From positions 310,001 to 374,000 of the forward strand of contig NZ_CP009211.1 in NCBI RefSeq assembly GCF_000739455.1: a stretch of 64,000 nucleotides of DNA, written 5' to 3'. Position numbers and translations under genes: made by a program. Shown one piece after another: positions 1 to 9,283 of the stretch. How positions within the stretch are numbered: position 1 is the first letter of the stretch; each line of letters begins with the position of its first letter. The notes under the pieces are model-generated. The model worked only from the letters and a program-made list of their open reading frames with translations. It had not been told where the DNA came from and made no database searches. The DNA is from Corynebacterium imitans (GTDB lineage Bacteria > Actinomycetota > Actinomycetes > Mycobacteriales > Mycobacteriaceae).

Positions 1-453
1 GTCGCCGCACTCCTGGCCAGCTGGGGCCACCAATGTGCCATGCCCGGATGTACGCATACCCGCTTCCTCCAGATGCACCACATCAAAGACTGGTCCCGCA
101 ACGGAGAGACGAACATGGACAACCTGCTCCCGCTGTGCTCCTCGTGCCACTCGCTCGTGAGCAACAACTCCGTGCATATCCGGCAGCGGGGTGGCGACAT
201 CCACTACCGTTTCGCCGACGGCACCCGCTTCACCGCCTACAACCGGGCGCACCCCACAGCCCCGCCGAAACCCAGCCCCCGCACGTGCGACGCCACCTGC
301 ACGGCCTGTACGGACGAAAAACAGCCCCAACAGTCTGCGGCCGCAGACTGTCAGGGCCAGGAAAACCGACAGCGCCAAGAGCGGCGCACACCTAGTGCGT
401 CGTGTACGGCACCACCATGCCGGAACCCCAAAGCTGTAAACCCGTCACCGTGA
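1..453 (+). CDS. HNH endonuclease (DUF222/13E12-type), C-terminal part
   Basis: The reading frame is open from base 1, so the N-terminus lies outside the window. The visible part starts just before a classic HNH nuclease core: a Cys pair (CAMPGC), then MHHIKDW, NMDNLLPLC, and a second Cys pair with His (CSSCH). This is the zinc-stapled HNH finger at the C-terminus of actinobacterial DUF222/13E12 repeat proteins. After the core comes about 70 residues of low-complexity, Pro/Gln/Arg-rich tail. The gene converges on menA and their coding ends overlap by 62 bases. The biological substrate of this family is not established. The HNH call is firm; the family assignment is likely. Confidence 0.8.
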   Translation, partial: VAALLASWGHQCAMPGCTHTRFLQMHHIKDWSRNGETNMDNLLPLCSSCHSLVSNNSVHIRQRGGDIHYRFADGTRFTAYNRAHPTAPPKPSPRTCDATCTACTDEKQPQQSAAADCQGQENRQRQERRTPSASCTAPPCRNPKAVNPSP

Positions 454-1396
454 GGGCGGCAGCGGTGAGGATGGACCACAGCAGCATGGCACGACCGTTC
501 ATACCTAGTACCGGGATGAGGTCCTTGCCCTGAGCGCGCTGACGTTGCACGGTCAAAATAGAGGACACAGCGAAAGGCAGCGCGGCAAACGCCACGAGCG
601 CAAGCGAGTTGCCCAAAAGCAGCGTCACCGCAAACGGCGTCAGGGTCAGCACGGTAAACAGGCGGCGCGCACGCACCTCGCCGAGGCGTACTGCCAGGGT
701 GTTCTTGCCTGCAAGCGCGTCCGAATCCAGATCGCGGATGTTGTTGGCCAAGTTCACCGACGCCGAAATCGCGCCAACCGCGATCGCCACCAGCCACCCC
801 TCCGTAGTTAGCCAGCCCGCCTGGGTAAATTGCGTGCCCAGCACCGCGACGAGCCCGAAGAAGACAAACACAGCCAACTCCCCGAAGCCGTAGTAGCCGT
901 AAGGCTTCTTCCCGCCGGTGTAGAACCAGGCCGCAGCGATACATGCCGCGCCAACCAACACGAGCCACCACGCGCTCATCACCGCGAGAATCACGCCCAG
1001 CACACCGGCAATAAAGAAGGAGGCAAACGCCGCGAGCTTCACGTCCTGCGGGCGCGCCAGCCCGGAGGCGGTAATGCGCGTCGGACCGGTCCGATCATCA
1101 TCGGTGCCGCGCACCCCGTCGGAGTAGTCGTTGGCAAAGTTCACGCCGACGATCAGGGCCCACGCAACTCCCAGCGCCAGCAGGGCCTTGCCCAGGTGCA
1201 TGCCGCCGTTGTAGGCCGCCAGGCCCGTACCGGCGATGACGGGCGCGAAAGCGTTCGCCCACGTGTGGGGACGCGCAGCCTGCCACCAGTCGTGAAAAGT
1301 CGCCGTCGCCCCAGACCCGCCAGAGCTACCCGCCCCAGAACCAGAATGCGCAGAGTCGTTTCCATTACCCGTCGTGTCAGTCATGCCTCCCATCAT
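392..1396 (-). CDS. menA: 1,4-dihydroxy-2-naphthoate polyprenyltransferase MenA
   Basis: Integral membrane UbiA-family prenyltransferase that joins a polyprenyl diphosphate to 1,4-dihydroxy-2-naphthoate to make demethylmenaquinone. At about residues 86-102 it has the diagnostic Asp-rich motif (NFANDYSDG followed by TDDDR), and a second conserved loop NLANNIRDLDSD at about 215-226. The rest is a series of hydrophobic helices. The first ~33 residues are a Gly/Ser-rich soluble leader. ATGs at 1396, 1393 and 1384 are all possible; none has a clean Shine-Dalgarno, and the outermost is used here. It is divergent from the glycosyltransferase with only 36 bases between the starts. Other men genes lie downstream in the window. 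Confidence 0.95.
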   Translation of the reverse strand: MMGGMTDTTGNGNDSAHSGSGAGSSGGSGATATFHDWWQAARPHTWANAFAPVIAGTGLAAYNGGMHLGKALLALGVAWALIVGVNFANDYSDGVRGTDDDRTGPTRITASGLARPQDVKLAAFASFFIAGVLGVILAVMSAWWLVLVGAACIAAAWFYTGGKKPYGYYGFGELAVFVFFGLVAVLGTQFTQAGWLTTEGWLVAIAVGAISASVNLANNIRDLDSDALAGKNTLAVRLGEVRARRLFTVLTLTPFAVTLLLGNSLALVAFAALPFAVSSILTVQRQRAQGKDLIPVLGMNGRAMLLWSILTAAALTVTGLQLWGSGMVVPYTTH

Positions 1397-1432
1397 GCCC
1401 CGATTTGCCTCAGTCGGCTAAAGTTTTGGCAC

Positions 1433-2308
1433 ATGTGGATCGACTATGCGCTTCGGCAAGCTCTGGGCGGGGTTGGTGCATTGCTGCGCGCACCCCAGCT
1501 TCGGGTGGCCGCGCGCAAGTCTCCAGCACGCTTCCCTCAAGAGGGCAGCACGGTCATCTCGCTGACTTCGCATGGCCCGCGATTGAAGTCGGCGGTGGTG
1601 GCGATTTCCTCCCTGCTTGTCGGCACCAAGCGCCTGCCGGTCTACCTGTGGCTGGATAAAGAGGACTTCGAGGGCGAGTGGCCCAAAGGTCTGCACGCGC
1701 TCGTAGAGCACGGCCTCCAGGTGTGCTGCTCGGACGGGCACTACGGCCCGCATACGAAGTACTACGGCACCTTTCAGGAGTTCGCCGGCACCGGCACCCG
1801 CGTGATCACTGTCGACGACGACATGATGTACCCCAAGTGGTTCGCCGAAAAACTCCTCAACGCCTCCGACGCCGACCCGAACAATGTGGTGGCCTACCGC
1901 GCGCACGAGATCGTGCTGCACGACGGCCGCTTGGCTCCCTACAAGCAGTGGAAGTCCGTGCAGGATACGGATCCGGACCCGCGTCACTTCGCCACCGGGG
2001 TATCGGGGGTGGCGTACCCGCCGGCGATGGTGGATGCGGTCGCCGCGCAGGGCACTGCCTTCCTGGAGTGTGCCCCCCACGCCGACGACATCTGGCTCAA
2101 TCGCTGCGCGCTGCGCTCGGGCCACTACGTGCGCCAGGTCTTCCCGCACCCGCGCGAGTTTTCTATGGTGCCGGCTTCCCAGGGCGTGGCGCTTGTGCGG
2201 GGCAATCTGCGCGGCGGCAACGACGCCCAACTGCGCGCCACCTATGCGCAAAAGGACTTGGGCTTGCTTATCGACGCCGCGTTGTCCCTCAACGAACCAG
2301 CCCACTAA
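1433..2308 (+). CDS. Small glycosyltransferase (GT-A-like)
   Basis: A protein of 291 residues without a signal peptide. A DDD motif at about residues 128-130 (VITVDDDMMYP) looks like the metal and sugar-nucleotide site of GT-A glycosyltransferases, and HADDIWLN near residue 220 is also typical of small LPS or glycan glycosyltransferases. The frame is open far upstream, but that part is antisense to menA; the ATG at 1433 begins the conserved-looking region. No Shine-Dalgarno is visible. A TAAAGT hexamer at 1419-1424 would start transcription close to the ATG, so a leaderless mRNA is plausible. Donor and acceptor are unknown; a cell-envelope role is inferred. Confidence 0.75.
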   Translation: MWIDYALRQALGGVGALLRAPQLRVAARKSPARFPQEGSTVISLTSHGPRLKSAVVAISSLLVGTKRLPVYLWLDKEDFEGEWPKGLHALVEHGLQVCCSDGHYGPHTKYYGTFQEFAGTGTRVITVDDDMMYPKWFAEKLLNASDADPNNVVAYRAHEIVLHDGRLAPYKQWKSVQDTDPDPRHFATGVSGVAYPPAMVDAVAAQGTAFLECAPHADDIWLNRCALRSGHYVRQVFPHPREFSMVPASQGVALVRGNLRGGNDAQLRATYAQKDLGLLIDAALSLNEPAH

Positions 2309-2575
2309 CCCCCGACGCACCGGGGCACTGCGCGGCAATGCCTACCTGTCGACCGCTGAGCATCTGAGCGGCGGCATGGGCGGGGGTGTTCGCCTCGACG
2401 ATACAAAAACGTATTCCTGGACTTGTGCTTAAAGCACCCCTAAAATGTGATGTCATCTATCACCTCAGCTGTTTGGGCTAAAACTCTTCGGGCGAGGTGA
2501 TGTGTACATAACCAAACACTGATAACGAGCCGCGCTTGCCAGGCCCTGTTCAGCGGCTTGATTGAGGAGTATCCC

Positions 2576-3622
2576 ATGGCCGGATCATCTCGGCGTTTTC
2601 GTAAATCAACTTCTACAGGCATCGCAGCCTCATCCATTATCGCCCTCGCCCTTGGCGGCGTGAGCGTCGTCGCCCCGGGGCCGCTGGCGCCGCACGCTGC
2701 CGCTGCATCCAGTTACACGGGCGGCATCCGCGAGAGGTCCGGCGCGGTGGAGAAGGACGCCCAGAAGGCCTCTGACCTGCCGGCCGGCTCGTGTGTTGTC
2801 GATTCAACGGATGGGAAGGGCAGCCAAGCTGGTTTCCACTGGAACACCGTGGAGCCGGCTGCAGAGAGCCCCGACAAAAAACGGTGGGGCTTGAGCGTCG
2901 CCTTTGACAATTCAAAAGACCGCACGTTCGCCGATTGGGGCTTTACCCATTCAGGCCGCATGGGTGGGTACCTCGATCGTGGTCAAGTTCCCTCTATGAA
3001 GGCTGGCGAGACCTTTCTTCAAGGCGAGGTAGTCACTCATGCGGCCGACGAAAAAATTCGTATTGACGGTTCTGGCCAACAACGAAACCTGAACCTCTTC
3101 GCAGAACTGACCGATGCGAAAGTCAAGCAGTTCGCTGAGGCTACCGACGGTAACCCGGTACGTTATGCCTGGCAAGGCTACTATACGCAGGAAAACCCCG
3201 GAGCAAATAGAGCCACCAGGGGAGCGTCCTTTTCGGCCCTCGTGAACCCGTGGCCGAGCGAAAACATCGAATGTAACCCGATCACGGTCACGTGGGAATC
3301 CAAGGAAAAGCTGGTCATCAGGAAGGGCGAGGAGCTCAAGGTCGGCAAGATCAACATCCCGGCCGTGACCGGCGGCGGAACCGATGACTCCATGTCCCGC
3401 ATGGTCGTGGAGGCCTACGACGCGCAAGGTAACTTCATCGGCACGAGCGACACTGTGGCTTCTGGTGGCGGCACGTCGAGCGTGCGCATCGACCAGGAGA
3501 CCGGTGAGATCTTTTTACACCATGCCGGAGTACAAGGGCACGAACCTGAGCGCTCAGCAGGGCATGCGCTTCAACGTGCTCGCCAAGCCGCGTACGGTTA
3601 CACAGCTCCAGGACGCTGCTAA
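2576..3622 (+). CDS. N-terminal fragment of giant YPDG/G5 surface protein (frame broken near 3516)
   Basis: Starts with ATG behind GAGGAG at 7-base spacing and encodes a secretory signal: a basic N-terminus (SSRRFRKS), a hydrophobic stretch and an AHAAAAS-type cleavage region. About 290 residues of extracellular domain follow. The frame then reaches a run of five T at 3512-3516. Beyond it this frame gives about 36 aberrant residues and stops, while the next frame continues a sensible protein. Reading one T fewer gives GEIFYTMPEYKG and joins this segment to the downstream frame, for a combined protein of about 2,175 residues. A sequencing error, a real inactivating mutation or frameshifting could each explain it; the sequence alone cannot decide. 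Confidence 0.8.
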   Translation: MAGSSRRFRKSTSTGIAASSIIALALGGVSVVAPGPLAPHAAAASSYTGGIRERSGAVEKDAQKASDLPAGSCVVDSTDGKGSQAGFHWNTVEPAAESPDKKRWGLSVAFDNSKDRTFADWGFTHSGRMGGYLDRGQVPSMKAGETFLQGEVVTHAADEKIRIDGSGQQRNLNLFAELTDAKVKQFAEATDGNPVRYAWQGYYTQENPGANRATRGASFSALVNPWPSENIECNPITVTWESKEKLVIRKGEELKVGKINIPAVTGGGTDDSMSRMVVEAYDAQGNFIGTSDTVASGGGTSSVRIDQETGEIFLHHAGVQGHEPERSAGHALQRARQAAYGYTAPGRC

Positions 3623-6600
3623 GAGCAACAATGAGTATCTCGGGCATGATGGAGCCTTCGAAAGCTCGAACTCGCTGACGCGCTATAACAAGCCGAACTT
3701 TATTGACAAACACCAATGGAGCTTCGACGACACTCAGTTCCACGACCCGAAGTATGACCCTGACCAGCAGGCAATCATCTCCGGCGTGGAGGACAACAAA
3801 CCCACCAAGGAACGCCAGGTGGTCTCGTTCAAGGAAGCCGGGGACAAGATTACGGACCTGGTGAAGAAGCGTGAGGACGGCGGCTTTGAGGCCGAGGTCA
3901 AGCTGGACAAGAAGAACGTCTACTCAGGCTGGGACGCCAAGATGGATCCCAAGACCTATGAGGTCACCGTCACAGCGCCCCTGAACCCAGCTCCTGGTAC
4001 CTTTGCTCAGCCACGCGTCATTGTGACCTACTCCAACGGCTCGCAGGATATCATCCCGTTGCTTGTGACGGTGGATCACAACCACACCCAGGTTTCGGAG
4101 CTCAAGCTCGAGACCCCAGGCACCACGAAGGGTGTTCCGGGGCAAGACATCGAAGCACAGCTGACTGTGGGCAAGGTCATTGATGACTATGGCCCCTTCA
4201 CCCCGACGTCTTATGAGGTAGTGGGTGGTGTGCCGGAGGGCTGGACGGTGACCGTGGATGAAAACGGTAAGGTCACCGCAAAGTCCCCGAAGGACGCGCC
4301 GAGCTTCTCGACGATCACCCCGAAGATCAGGGCTACCTACCCGGATGGCACGATCGACGAAGTCGATGTTTCCTTCCAAGTAGTCAACAACGTGAAGGTG
4401 CCGGACTACACCGCTGTCTCCGGCAAGGCCGAGGAGGAAGTGAAGCTTCAGCCGGTCATGCCCCCGGTTGGCCTGGGTGGCAAGGAAACCGACGAAGAGC
4501 CGAACCGCTACACCTTCGAGGACGGCACCACCGAGTACAAGGTGGGCGACTGGACCGTCACCATCGATGAGGACACCGGTGAGCTGACCTCCACCATCCC
4601 GAAGTCTGCTCTGCCAGGCGCGCAGCTCACCGTTCCGGTGAAGGTGTACTACCCTAGTGGCGCGAACCCGCAGATCGCTACCGGCACCATCAGCGTTATT
4701 GGCGACGGCTCCGGCGAGGACAACGCCTTCTACCGTCCCCAGCTCACTAAGGCTGGCGAGTCGGTGAAGTCGGACATCACGACCTTGTTGGATGATCCGA
4801 AGAAGGCCACATACAAGCTGCCTCCGAAGAAGCAGTGGCCTGCTGATTGGGAGTTCTCCATCGATGAGAGCGGTACCGTTACCGCAACCCCGGGTGAAAA
4901 CGTGCCGAACGGTGCTACCGTCACCATTCCGGTAGAAGTCACTTACCCTGACGGCTCCAAGGCAAGCGTGCCGGCGGACTTTACCGTTGTTGACGCATAC
5001 GCCCGCGCCAATCAGCCGTCTTACCCGACGGTGACTGGTGATATCGGCACCACGGTGACGAGTAAGGTCGACCGCACGTACTTGGATGATAATGCTGAAC
5101 CACGCTTCTCCCTCGTGACTGACCCGAAGGATCCTGACTACATTGCGCCGCCGCGCAACCTCACCTGGGACCAGGTGAAGATTGATCCAGTCACGGGTGA
5201 GATCACCACGCCAATTGGAGCTAACGTCCTTCCTGGCTCTTCTGCGGATATTCCAGTTCGTGTGACCTACAAGGATGGTTCGCGGGACTTCACCATCGCC
5301 ACCGTCGTGGCCAAGGGTAAGCACCGCCAGATCTACGAGCCGAAGTATGAGCTGAAGACCACGAAGCCTGGCGTCGAGAAGGCTTCCCCGATTTTGGATG
5401 ACACCAAGGTTCCGGAGCGCGACCTAGCCGAAGACAAGTCGAAGCGTTTCAGCGCACCCGACACTGTCGAGGGCTGGACAGTCGAGGTCGACGAGTCCGG
5501 CATCGTGACGGCGACCCCGCCGGCGGACGCGAAGGCTGGCGACGGCATCCAGGTTCCTGTGGAGGTGACATACCTGGACGGTTCCAAGGAGACTGTGTTC
5601 GCACCGTTCAAGGTGATCGAGGAGCAGAAGGACGTCAACGAGCCGTATTACTCCGTGGAAGTTACGGGCCCAGGCGTCAAGGTCGACCGACCCATCAAGC
5701 CAAACAACATCCCGGCCGGGTCCAAATTCGCCTTCAGCGTCGACGGTGACAATCCGATCACCAAGACCACCGTTGACGGGTGGGACTACGAGATCAACCC
5801 GGACACCGGTGAGATTTCTGTGACCCCGCCTGCCAACGCGAAGCCGGGCGATAAGCACGACTACAAGATCACCGTTACCTACCCAGATGGCTCGGTGGAT
5901 GATGTCCCCGTCAGCACCATTGTGAAGCTGACCAATAACTGGGAGTCTGAGCCGGTTATTCCGTCGCAGACGGTGTACCCGGGTGGTACGGCGACGTCGC
6001 CGATTGGCGTCGAAAAGCCTGCAGAGATCAACCTGCACCCGGATACCCCTTACACGATCAACCCGAAGGGCAAGGGTCTGGAGGCGACAGGTGAGAACAA
6101 CGAGTTCGGCAACCCGACCTACAAGGTGAAGACGGCGAACGGCGACTGGCTCGTTGGCCTGGATGACAAGGGCAACGTCATCTCCACCGCGCCGGCAACC
6201 GCTAAGGCTGGCGACAAGATCGATGTTCCGGTCATCGTGACCTACGAGGACGGCTCGAAGGACAACGCTAAGGCCGTGGTCAACGTTGAGGATGTGCTGA
6301 CGCGCGAGGTTCCGTTCAAGGTTGAGTACAAGTACTCCGACGAAATCCCTGCCGGCGAGTACAAGGTTGAGACCAAGGGCGAGCTTGGTGAAGAGAAGCT
6401 GAACGGGGAGACCCGTGAGTGGGATCAAACGAAGGCTCCGGTTAACGAGGTCATCGTCATCGGCACCAAGCCGTCCGCGACTTCCCAGAAGGTCGAGTGG
6501 AAGGCACCGATCCCGTTTGAGGTTGAGACCCGTCCGAACCCGGCGCTGAAGCCGGGCGAGATCAAGGTTGTCCAGAATGGCGTCCCGGGCGAGAAGACCT

Positions 6601-9104
6601 ACACCGCGGACTTCACCTCCAAGGGCGATGAAGCAACGGTGAAGCCGGAGGAGAAGCAGACCAAGGCCCCGGTCAACCAGATCATCGAGTACGGTCCGAC
6701 CCTCGAGGACCAGACGCTGACATCGACGAAGACCCGCGAGGTTGCGTTCGAGACCGAGTTCATCGTGGACAACACGGTGCCGGTTGGGCAGACAAAGATT
6801 GAGCAGGAGGGTGAGAACGGCGAAGAGCTGATCACCTCTACCCAGAAGGTCGAGAACGGCAAGCCTGTTGGCGAGCCGACGATCACCATCGAAGAGACGA
6901 AGGCGCCGAAGAAGCAGATCGTCCGTGTCGGTTCCATGACCGATGGCACGTACGAGCTGGAAGAGAAGCTGCCGATCCCGTTCGACACCCGGATTGAGTA
7001 CGACCCGGAGATCCCGGCTGGCGAGTACAAGGTCGTCACTGAGGGCAAGCCTGGTGAGAAGATCACCAAGATCACCCAGAAAATTGAGAACAGCAAGGTT
7101 GTCGAGGCCACGCGTGGTGAGACGACCAGCACTGAGCCGGTCACCCAGGTGATCAAGGTCGGTACGAAGCAGGCAACCGCATCCGACAAGGTTGAGTGGA
7201 AGCAGCCGATCCCGTACCCGACTGAGCTGCGCGCGAACCCGAACCTTGCTCCGGGTGAGGTCAGGGTCGTCCAGGAAGGTAAGGACGGCGAGACAACCTA
7301 TACGGCCACCTTCACGGGCACCAGCGGTGAAGCCGCAAAGACCGAGGAATCGTCTCGTACTGAGCCGACTCCGCGGATCGTCGAGTACGGCCCGGGCCTC
7401 GAGGACAACGCGCTGGTGTCTAAGACGACCCGTTCGGTCGACTTCGAGACCAAGGTCATCGAGGACCCTAACCTCGAAGAGGGCAAGCAGGTCATCGAGC
7501 ACGGCGAATTCGGCGAGGAGGTTGTGACCACCACGCAGAAGCTTGTCAACGGCAAGCCGTCCGGCGAGCCTGAGGTGACAACCGAGCGCACCAAGGAGCC
7601 GAAGAACGCGGTGATCCGCATCGGCACCAAGAAGGTTGAGCAGCCGACGCCGCCGACCGATGAGCCGGAACAGCCGACTCCGCCGACGACGCCGCCTACC
7701 GACGAGCCGACGCCGCCGACTGATGAACCGGAGCAGCCGGAGGAGCCGACGCCGGATCCGTCGGTGCCTCCGAAGGAGGTCGAGCTGCCGTTCACCACGA
7801 GGATCATCTACGACGAGACGCTCAAGCCGGGCGAGGAGATCGTGGAGCAGGAGGGTGAAAACGGCAAGGTTGAGGTGACCGTCGAAAATGGCCAGCCTTC
7901 CGTAAAGACGACTAAGGAACCGATTCAGCGGATCGTCCGCGTCGGCACCAAGCCGGCGGATGGTGTTGAGTGGAACGAGCGGATCCCGTTCGAGGTGCAG
8001 GTCAAGCTCGATCCGACGCTCGAGGCTGGCCAGCACAAGGTCGAGCACGAGGGCAAGCCGGGCCTGGTGCACCACAAGTCTGATGGCTCGGAAGAGACCC
8101 TGATTGAGAAGCAGGATCACGTCATCCTTATCGGCACGAAGAAGCCTGAGGGCGAGCCGGAGGATCCGACGCCGGTTCCTGAGGGCGGCATTGAGATCGA
8201 TGTCCGTTACACCACCCGGGTTGTGTTCGATCCGAACCTGGAGCCAGGCGAAGAGGTCGAGGACGTCGCAGGTAAGGACGGCAAGTACGTCATCAAGATC
8301 GTTGATGGCAAGCCTGTCGCCGAACTGGTGGAGCAGCCGGTCGAGCGCGTGGTCCGCGTGGGCAGCAAGCCGTCGAAGCGCACCAGCTGGACCGAAGAGC
8401 TCGCCTACGACTACGAGATCGTAGAGGACCCGAACCTGGAGTCTGGCAAGCACGAGATCGTGCAGCCCGGCAAGCCAGGCGAGCGGATCCACCGCGAGGA
8501 CGGCAGCGTCGTCGAGGTTCCTGCGCAGAAGCTCATCATCAAGGTGGGCACGAAGAAGACGGAACCGACTGCGCCCACCGAGCCCACCGACCCAACGGAG
8601 CCGAGCGTTCCGGCTGATCCGCAGGATCCGTCCAAGGGTTCGTCTGAGAAGGCGAAGCGCTGCGTCGCCAACGCGTTTGCGGCAAACAGCCCGATCCTGT
8701 GGCTGCTGCCAATCGGCCTGCTGGCCGGTGTTGGCTACGGCGTGAACGAGGCATTCGGCCCGCAGATCCAGCAGGCGGTTGGCCAACTCAACCGCCGCGT
8801 GCAGGAATCCCTGCCGGAGACCGACTTCGGTCGGGGCGGCCACGGCCACAACTTTGAGCAGCCCGAGTGGATGCGCGAGCTGCAGGCACAGGCCGACGCC
8901 GTCAACCGCCAGTTCGCGGGCTACGGCGAGCAGCTGCAGCCGCTGGGCATCGCACTCGGTGCCATCGCCGCGCTCAGCCTCACCGGCGTGCTCATCGCGC
9001 AGGCCTGCCGCGAGGAGGGCTTTGACAACGGCTTGACCGTGCTGGGATCCTCGGCGGAGGGCAAGACCTCCTCTGAGAAGGACGGTTCTTCCTCCCAGAA
9101 GTAA
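3522..9104 (+). CDS. Giant surface protein with YPDG repeats, ten G5 domains and a two-helix C-terminal module
   Basis: Continuation of the gene that starts at 2576, given from the first ATG after the frame break. In order: about eight Rib/YPDG-type repeats of ~90-120 residues (nt ~3.76-6.29 kb; ends such as TYPDGS or TYEDGS), then about ten G5 domains (nt ~6.3-8.56 kb; PGE...GENG... and ending VGTK). The G5 array is interrupted after the sixth copy by a Pro/Glu/Thr linker. The C-terminus has two hydrophobic helices separated by ~65 residues, flanked by RCVA and AQAC, then a Ser/Lys tail. There is no LPXTG motif. G5 domains are associated with N-acetylglucosamine-containing polymers, so adhesion or wall/biofilm binding is inferred. 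Confidence 0.8.
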   Translation: MPEYKGTNLSAQQGMRFNVLAKPRTVTQLQDAAKSNNEYLGHDGAFESSNSLTRYNKPNFIDKHQWSFDDTQFHDPKYDPDQQAIISGVEDNKPTKERQVVSFKEAGDKITDLVKKREDGGFEAEVKLDKKNVYSGWDAKMDPKTYEVTVTAPLNPAPGTFAQPRVIVTYSNGSQDIIPLLVTVDHNHTQVSELKLETPGTTKGVPGQDIEAQLTVGKVIDDYGPFTPTSYEVVGGVPEGWTVTVDENGKVTAKSPKDAPSFSTITPKIRATYPDGTIDEVDVSFQVVNNVKVPDYTAVSGKAEEEVKLQPVMPPVGLGGKETDEEPNRYTFEDGTTEYKVGDWTVTIDEDTGELTSTIPKSALPGAQLTVPVKVYYPSGANPQIATGTISVIGDGSGEDNAFYRPQLTKAGESVKSDITTLLDDPKKATYKLPPKKQWPADWEFSIDESGTVTATPGENVPNGATVTIPVEVTYPDGSKASVPADFTVVDAYARANQPSYPTVTGDIGTTVTSKVDRTYLDDNAEPRFSLVTDPKDPDYIAPPRNLTWDQVKIDPVTGEITTPIGANVLPGSSADIPVRVTYKDGSRDFTIATVVAKGKHRQIYEPKYELKTTKPGVEKASPILDDTKVPERDLAEDKSKRFSAPDTVEGWTVEVDESGIVTATPPADAKAGDGIQVPVEVTYLDGSKETVFAPFKVIEEQKDVNEPYYSVEVTGPGVKVDRPIKPNNIPAGSKFAFSVDGDNPITKTTVDGWDYEINPDTGEISVTPPANAKPGDKHDYKITVTYPDGSVDDVPVSTIVKLTNNWESEPVIPSQTVYPGGTATSPIGVEKPAEINLHPDTPYTINPKGKGLEATGENNEFGNPTYKVKTANGDWLVGLDDKGNVISTAPATAKAGDKIDVPVIVTYEDGSKDNAKAVVNVEDVLTREVPFKVEYKYSDEIPAGEYKVETKGELGEEKLNGETREWDQTKAPVNEVIVIGTKPSATSQKVEWKAPIPFEVETRPNPALKPGEIKVVQNGVPGEKTYTADFTSKGDEATVKPEEKQTKAPVNQIIEYGPTLEDQTLTSTKTREVAFETEFIVDNTVPVGQTKIEQEGENGEELITSTQKVENGKPVGEPTITIEETKAPKKQIVRVGSMTDGTYELEEKLPIPFDTRIEYDPEIPAGEYKVVTEGKPGEKITKITQKIENSKVVEATRGETTSTEPVTQVIKVGTKQATASDKVEWKQPIPYPTELRANPNLAPGEVRVVQEGKDGETTYTATFTGTSGEAAKTEESSRTEPTPRIVEYGPGLEDNALVSKTTRSVDFETKVIEDPNLEEGKQVIEHGEFGEEVVTTTQKLVNGKPSGEPEVTTERTKEPKNAVIRIGTKKVEQPTPPTDEPEQPTPPTTPPTDEPTPPTDEPEQPEEPTPDPSVPPKEVELPFTTRIIYDETLKPGEEIVEQEGENGKVEVTVENGQPSVKTTKEPIQRIVRVGTKPADGVEWNERIPFEVQVKLDPTLEAGQHKVEHEGKPGLVHHKSDGSEETLIEKQDHVILIGTKKPEGEPEDPTPVPEGGIEIDVRYTTRVVFDPNLEPGEEVEDVAGKDGKYVIKIVDGKPVAELVEQPVERVVRVGSKPSKRTSWTEELAYDYEIVEDPNLESGKHEIVQPGKPGERIHREDGSVVEVPAQKLIIKVGTKKTEPTAPTEPTDPTEPSVPADPQDPSKGSSEKAKRCVANAFAANSPILWLLPIGLLAGVGYGVNEAFGPQIQQAVGQLNRRVQESLPETDFGRGGHGHNFEQPEWMRELQAQADAVNRQFAGYGEQLQPLGIALGAIAALSLTGVLIAQACREEGFDNGLTVLGSSAEGKTSSEKDGSSSQK

Positions 9105-9125
9105 TCCGCGCTAAGCACAAATAAA

Positions 9126-9169
9126 GGGCGCTACCCGGCTACTCGGGTAGCGCCCTTAACTACGTTTTT
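9126..9169 (+). terminator. Rho-independent terminator after giant surface protein
   Basis: A perfect 12-bp stem, GGGCGCTACCCG paired with CGGGTAGCGCCC, encloses a 6-base loop at 9126-9155. A T run (GTTTTTG) follows about ten bases later. It lies 22 bases after the stop codon of the surface protein and separates it from the phosphatase gene. Confidence 0.85.
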
Positions 9170-9283
9170 GTCGTCACCTAAAGTTCATCTGGGTTTTCCG
9201 TATTGGAAATTTGCTGGATTTATGGTGTGTGGCGGTTGAACAACCATCCAATTTTCTTGGCTTTTCATGTGAAGGAACCCCAC

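Noticed and set aside
2451..2475. GlxR-like or hairpin element upstream of the first giant surface protein
   Set aside because: GTGAT...ATCAC arms have a 7-base spacer and no match to a known consensus; the longer TCACCTC/GAGGTGA pairing has a ~30-base loop.
6300..8560. CRISPR-like or tandem DNA repeat array in the G5 region
   Set aside because: The periodicity is at protein level with diverged DNA; no short identical repeats with spacers.
5424..8849. A 1,141-codon open frame on the minus strand opposite the G5 array
   Set aside because: It mirrors the codon pattern of the real repeat protein, is full of Arg/Leu/Asp low complexity, and has no domain or ribosome site. Long antisense frames are common in high-GC repeat genes.
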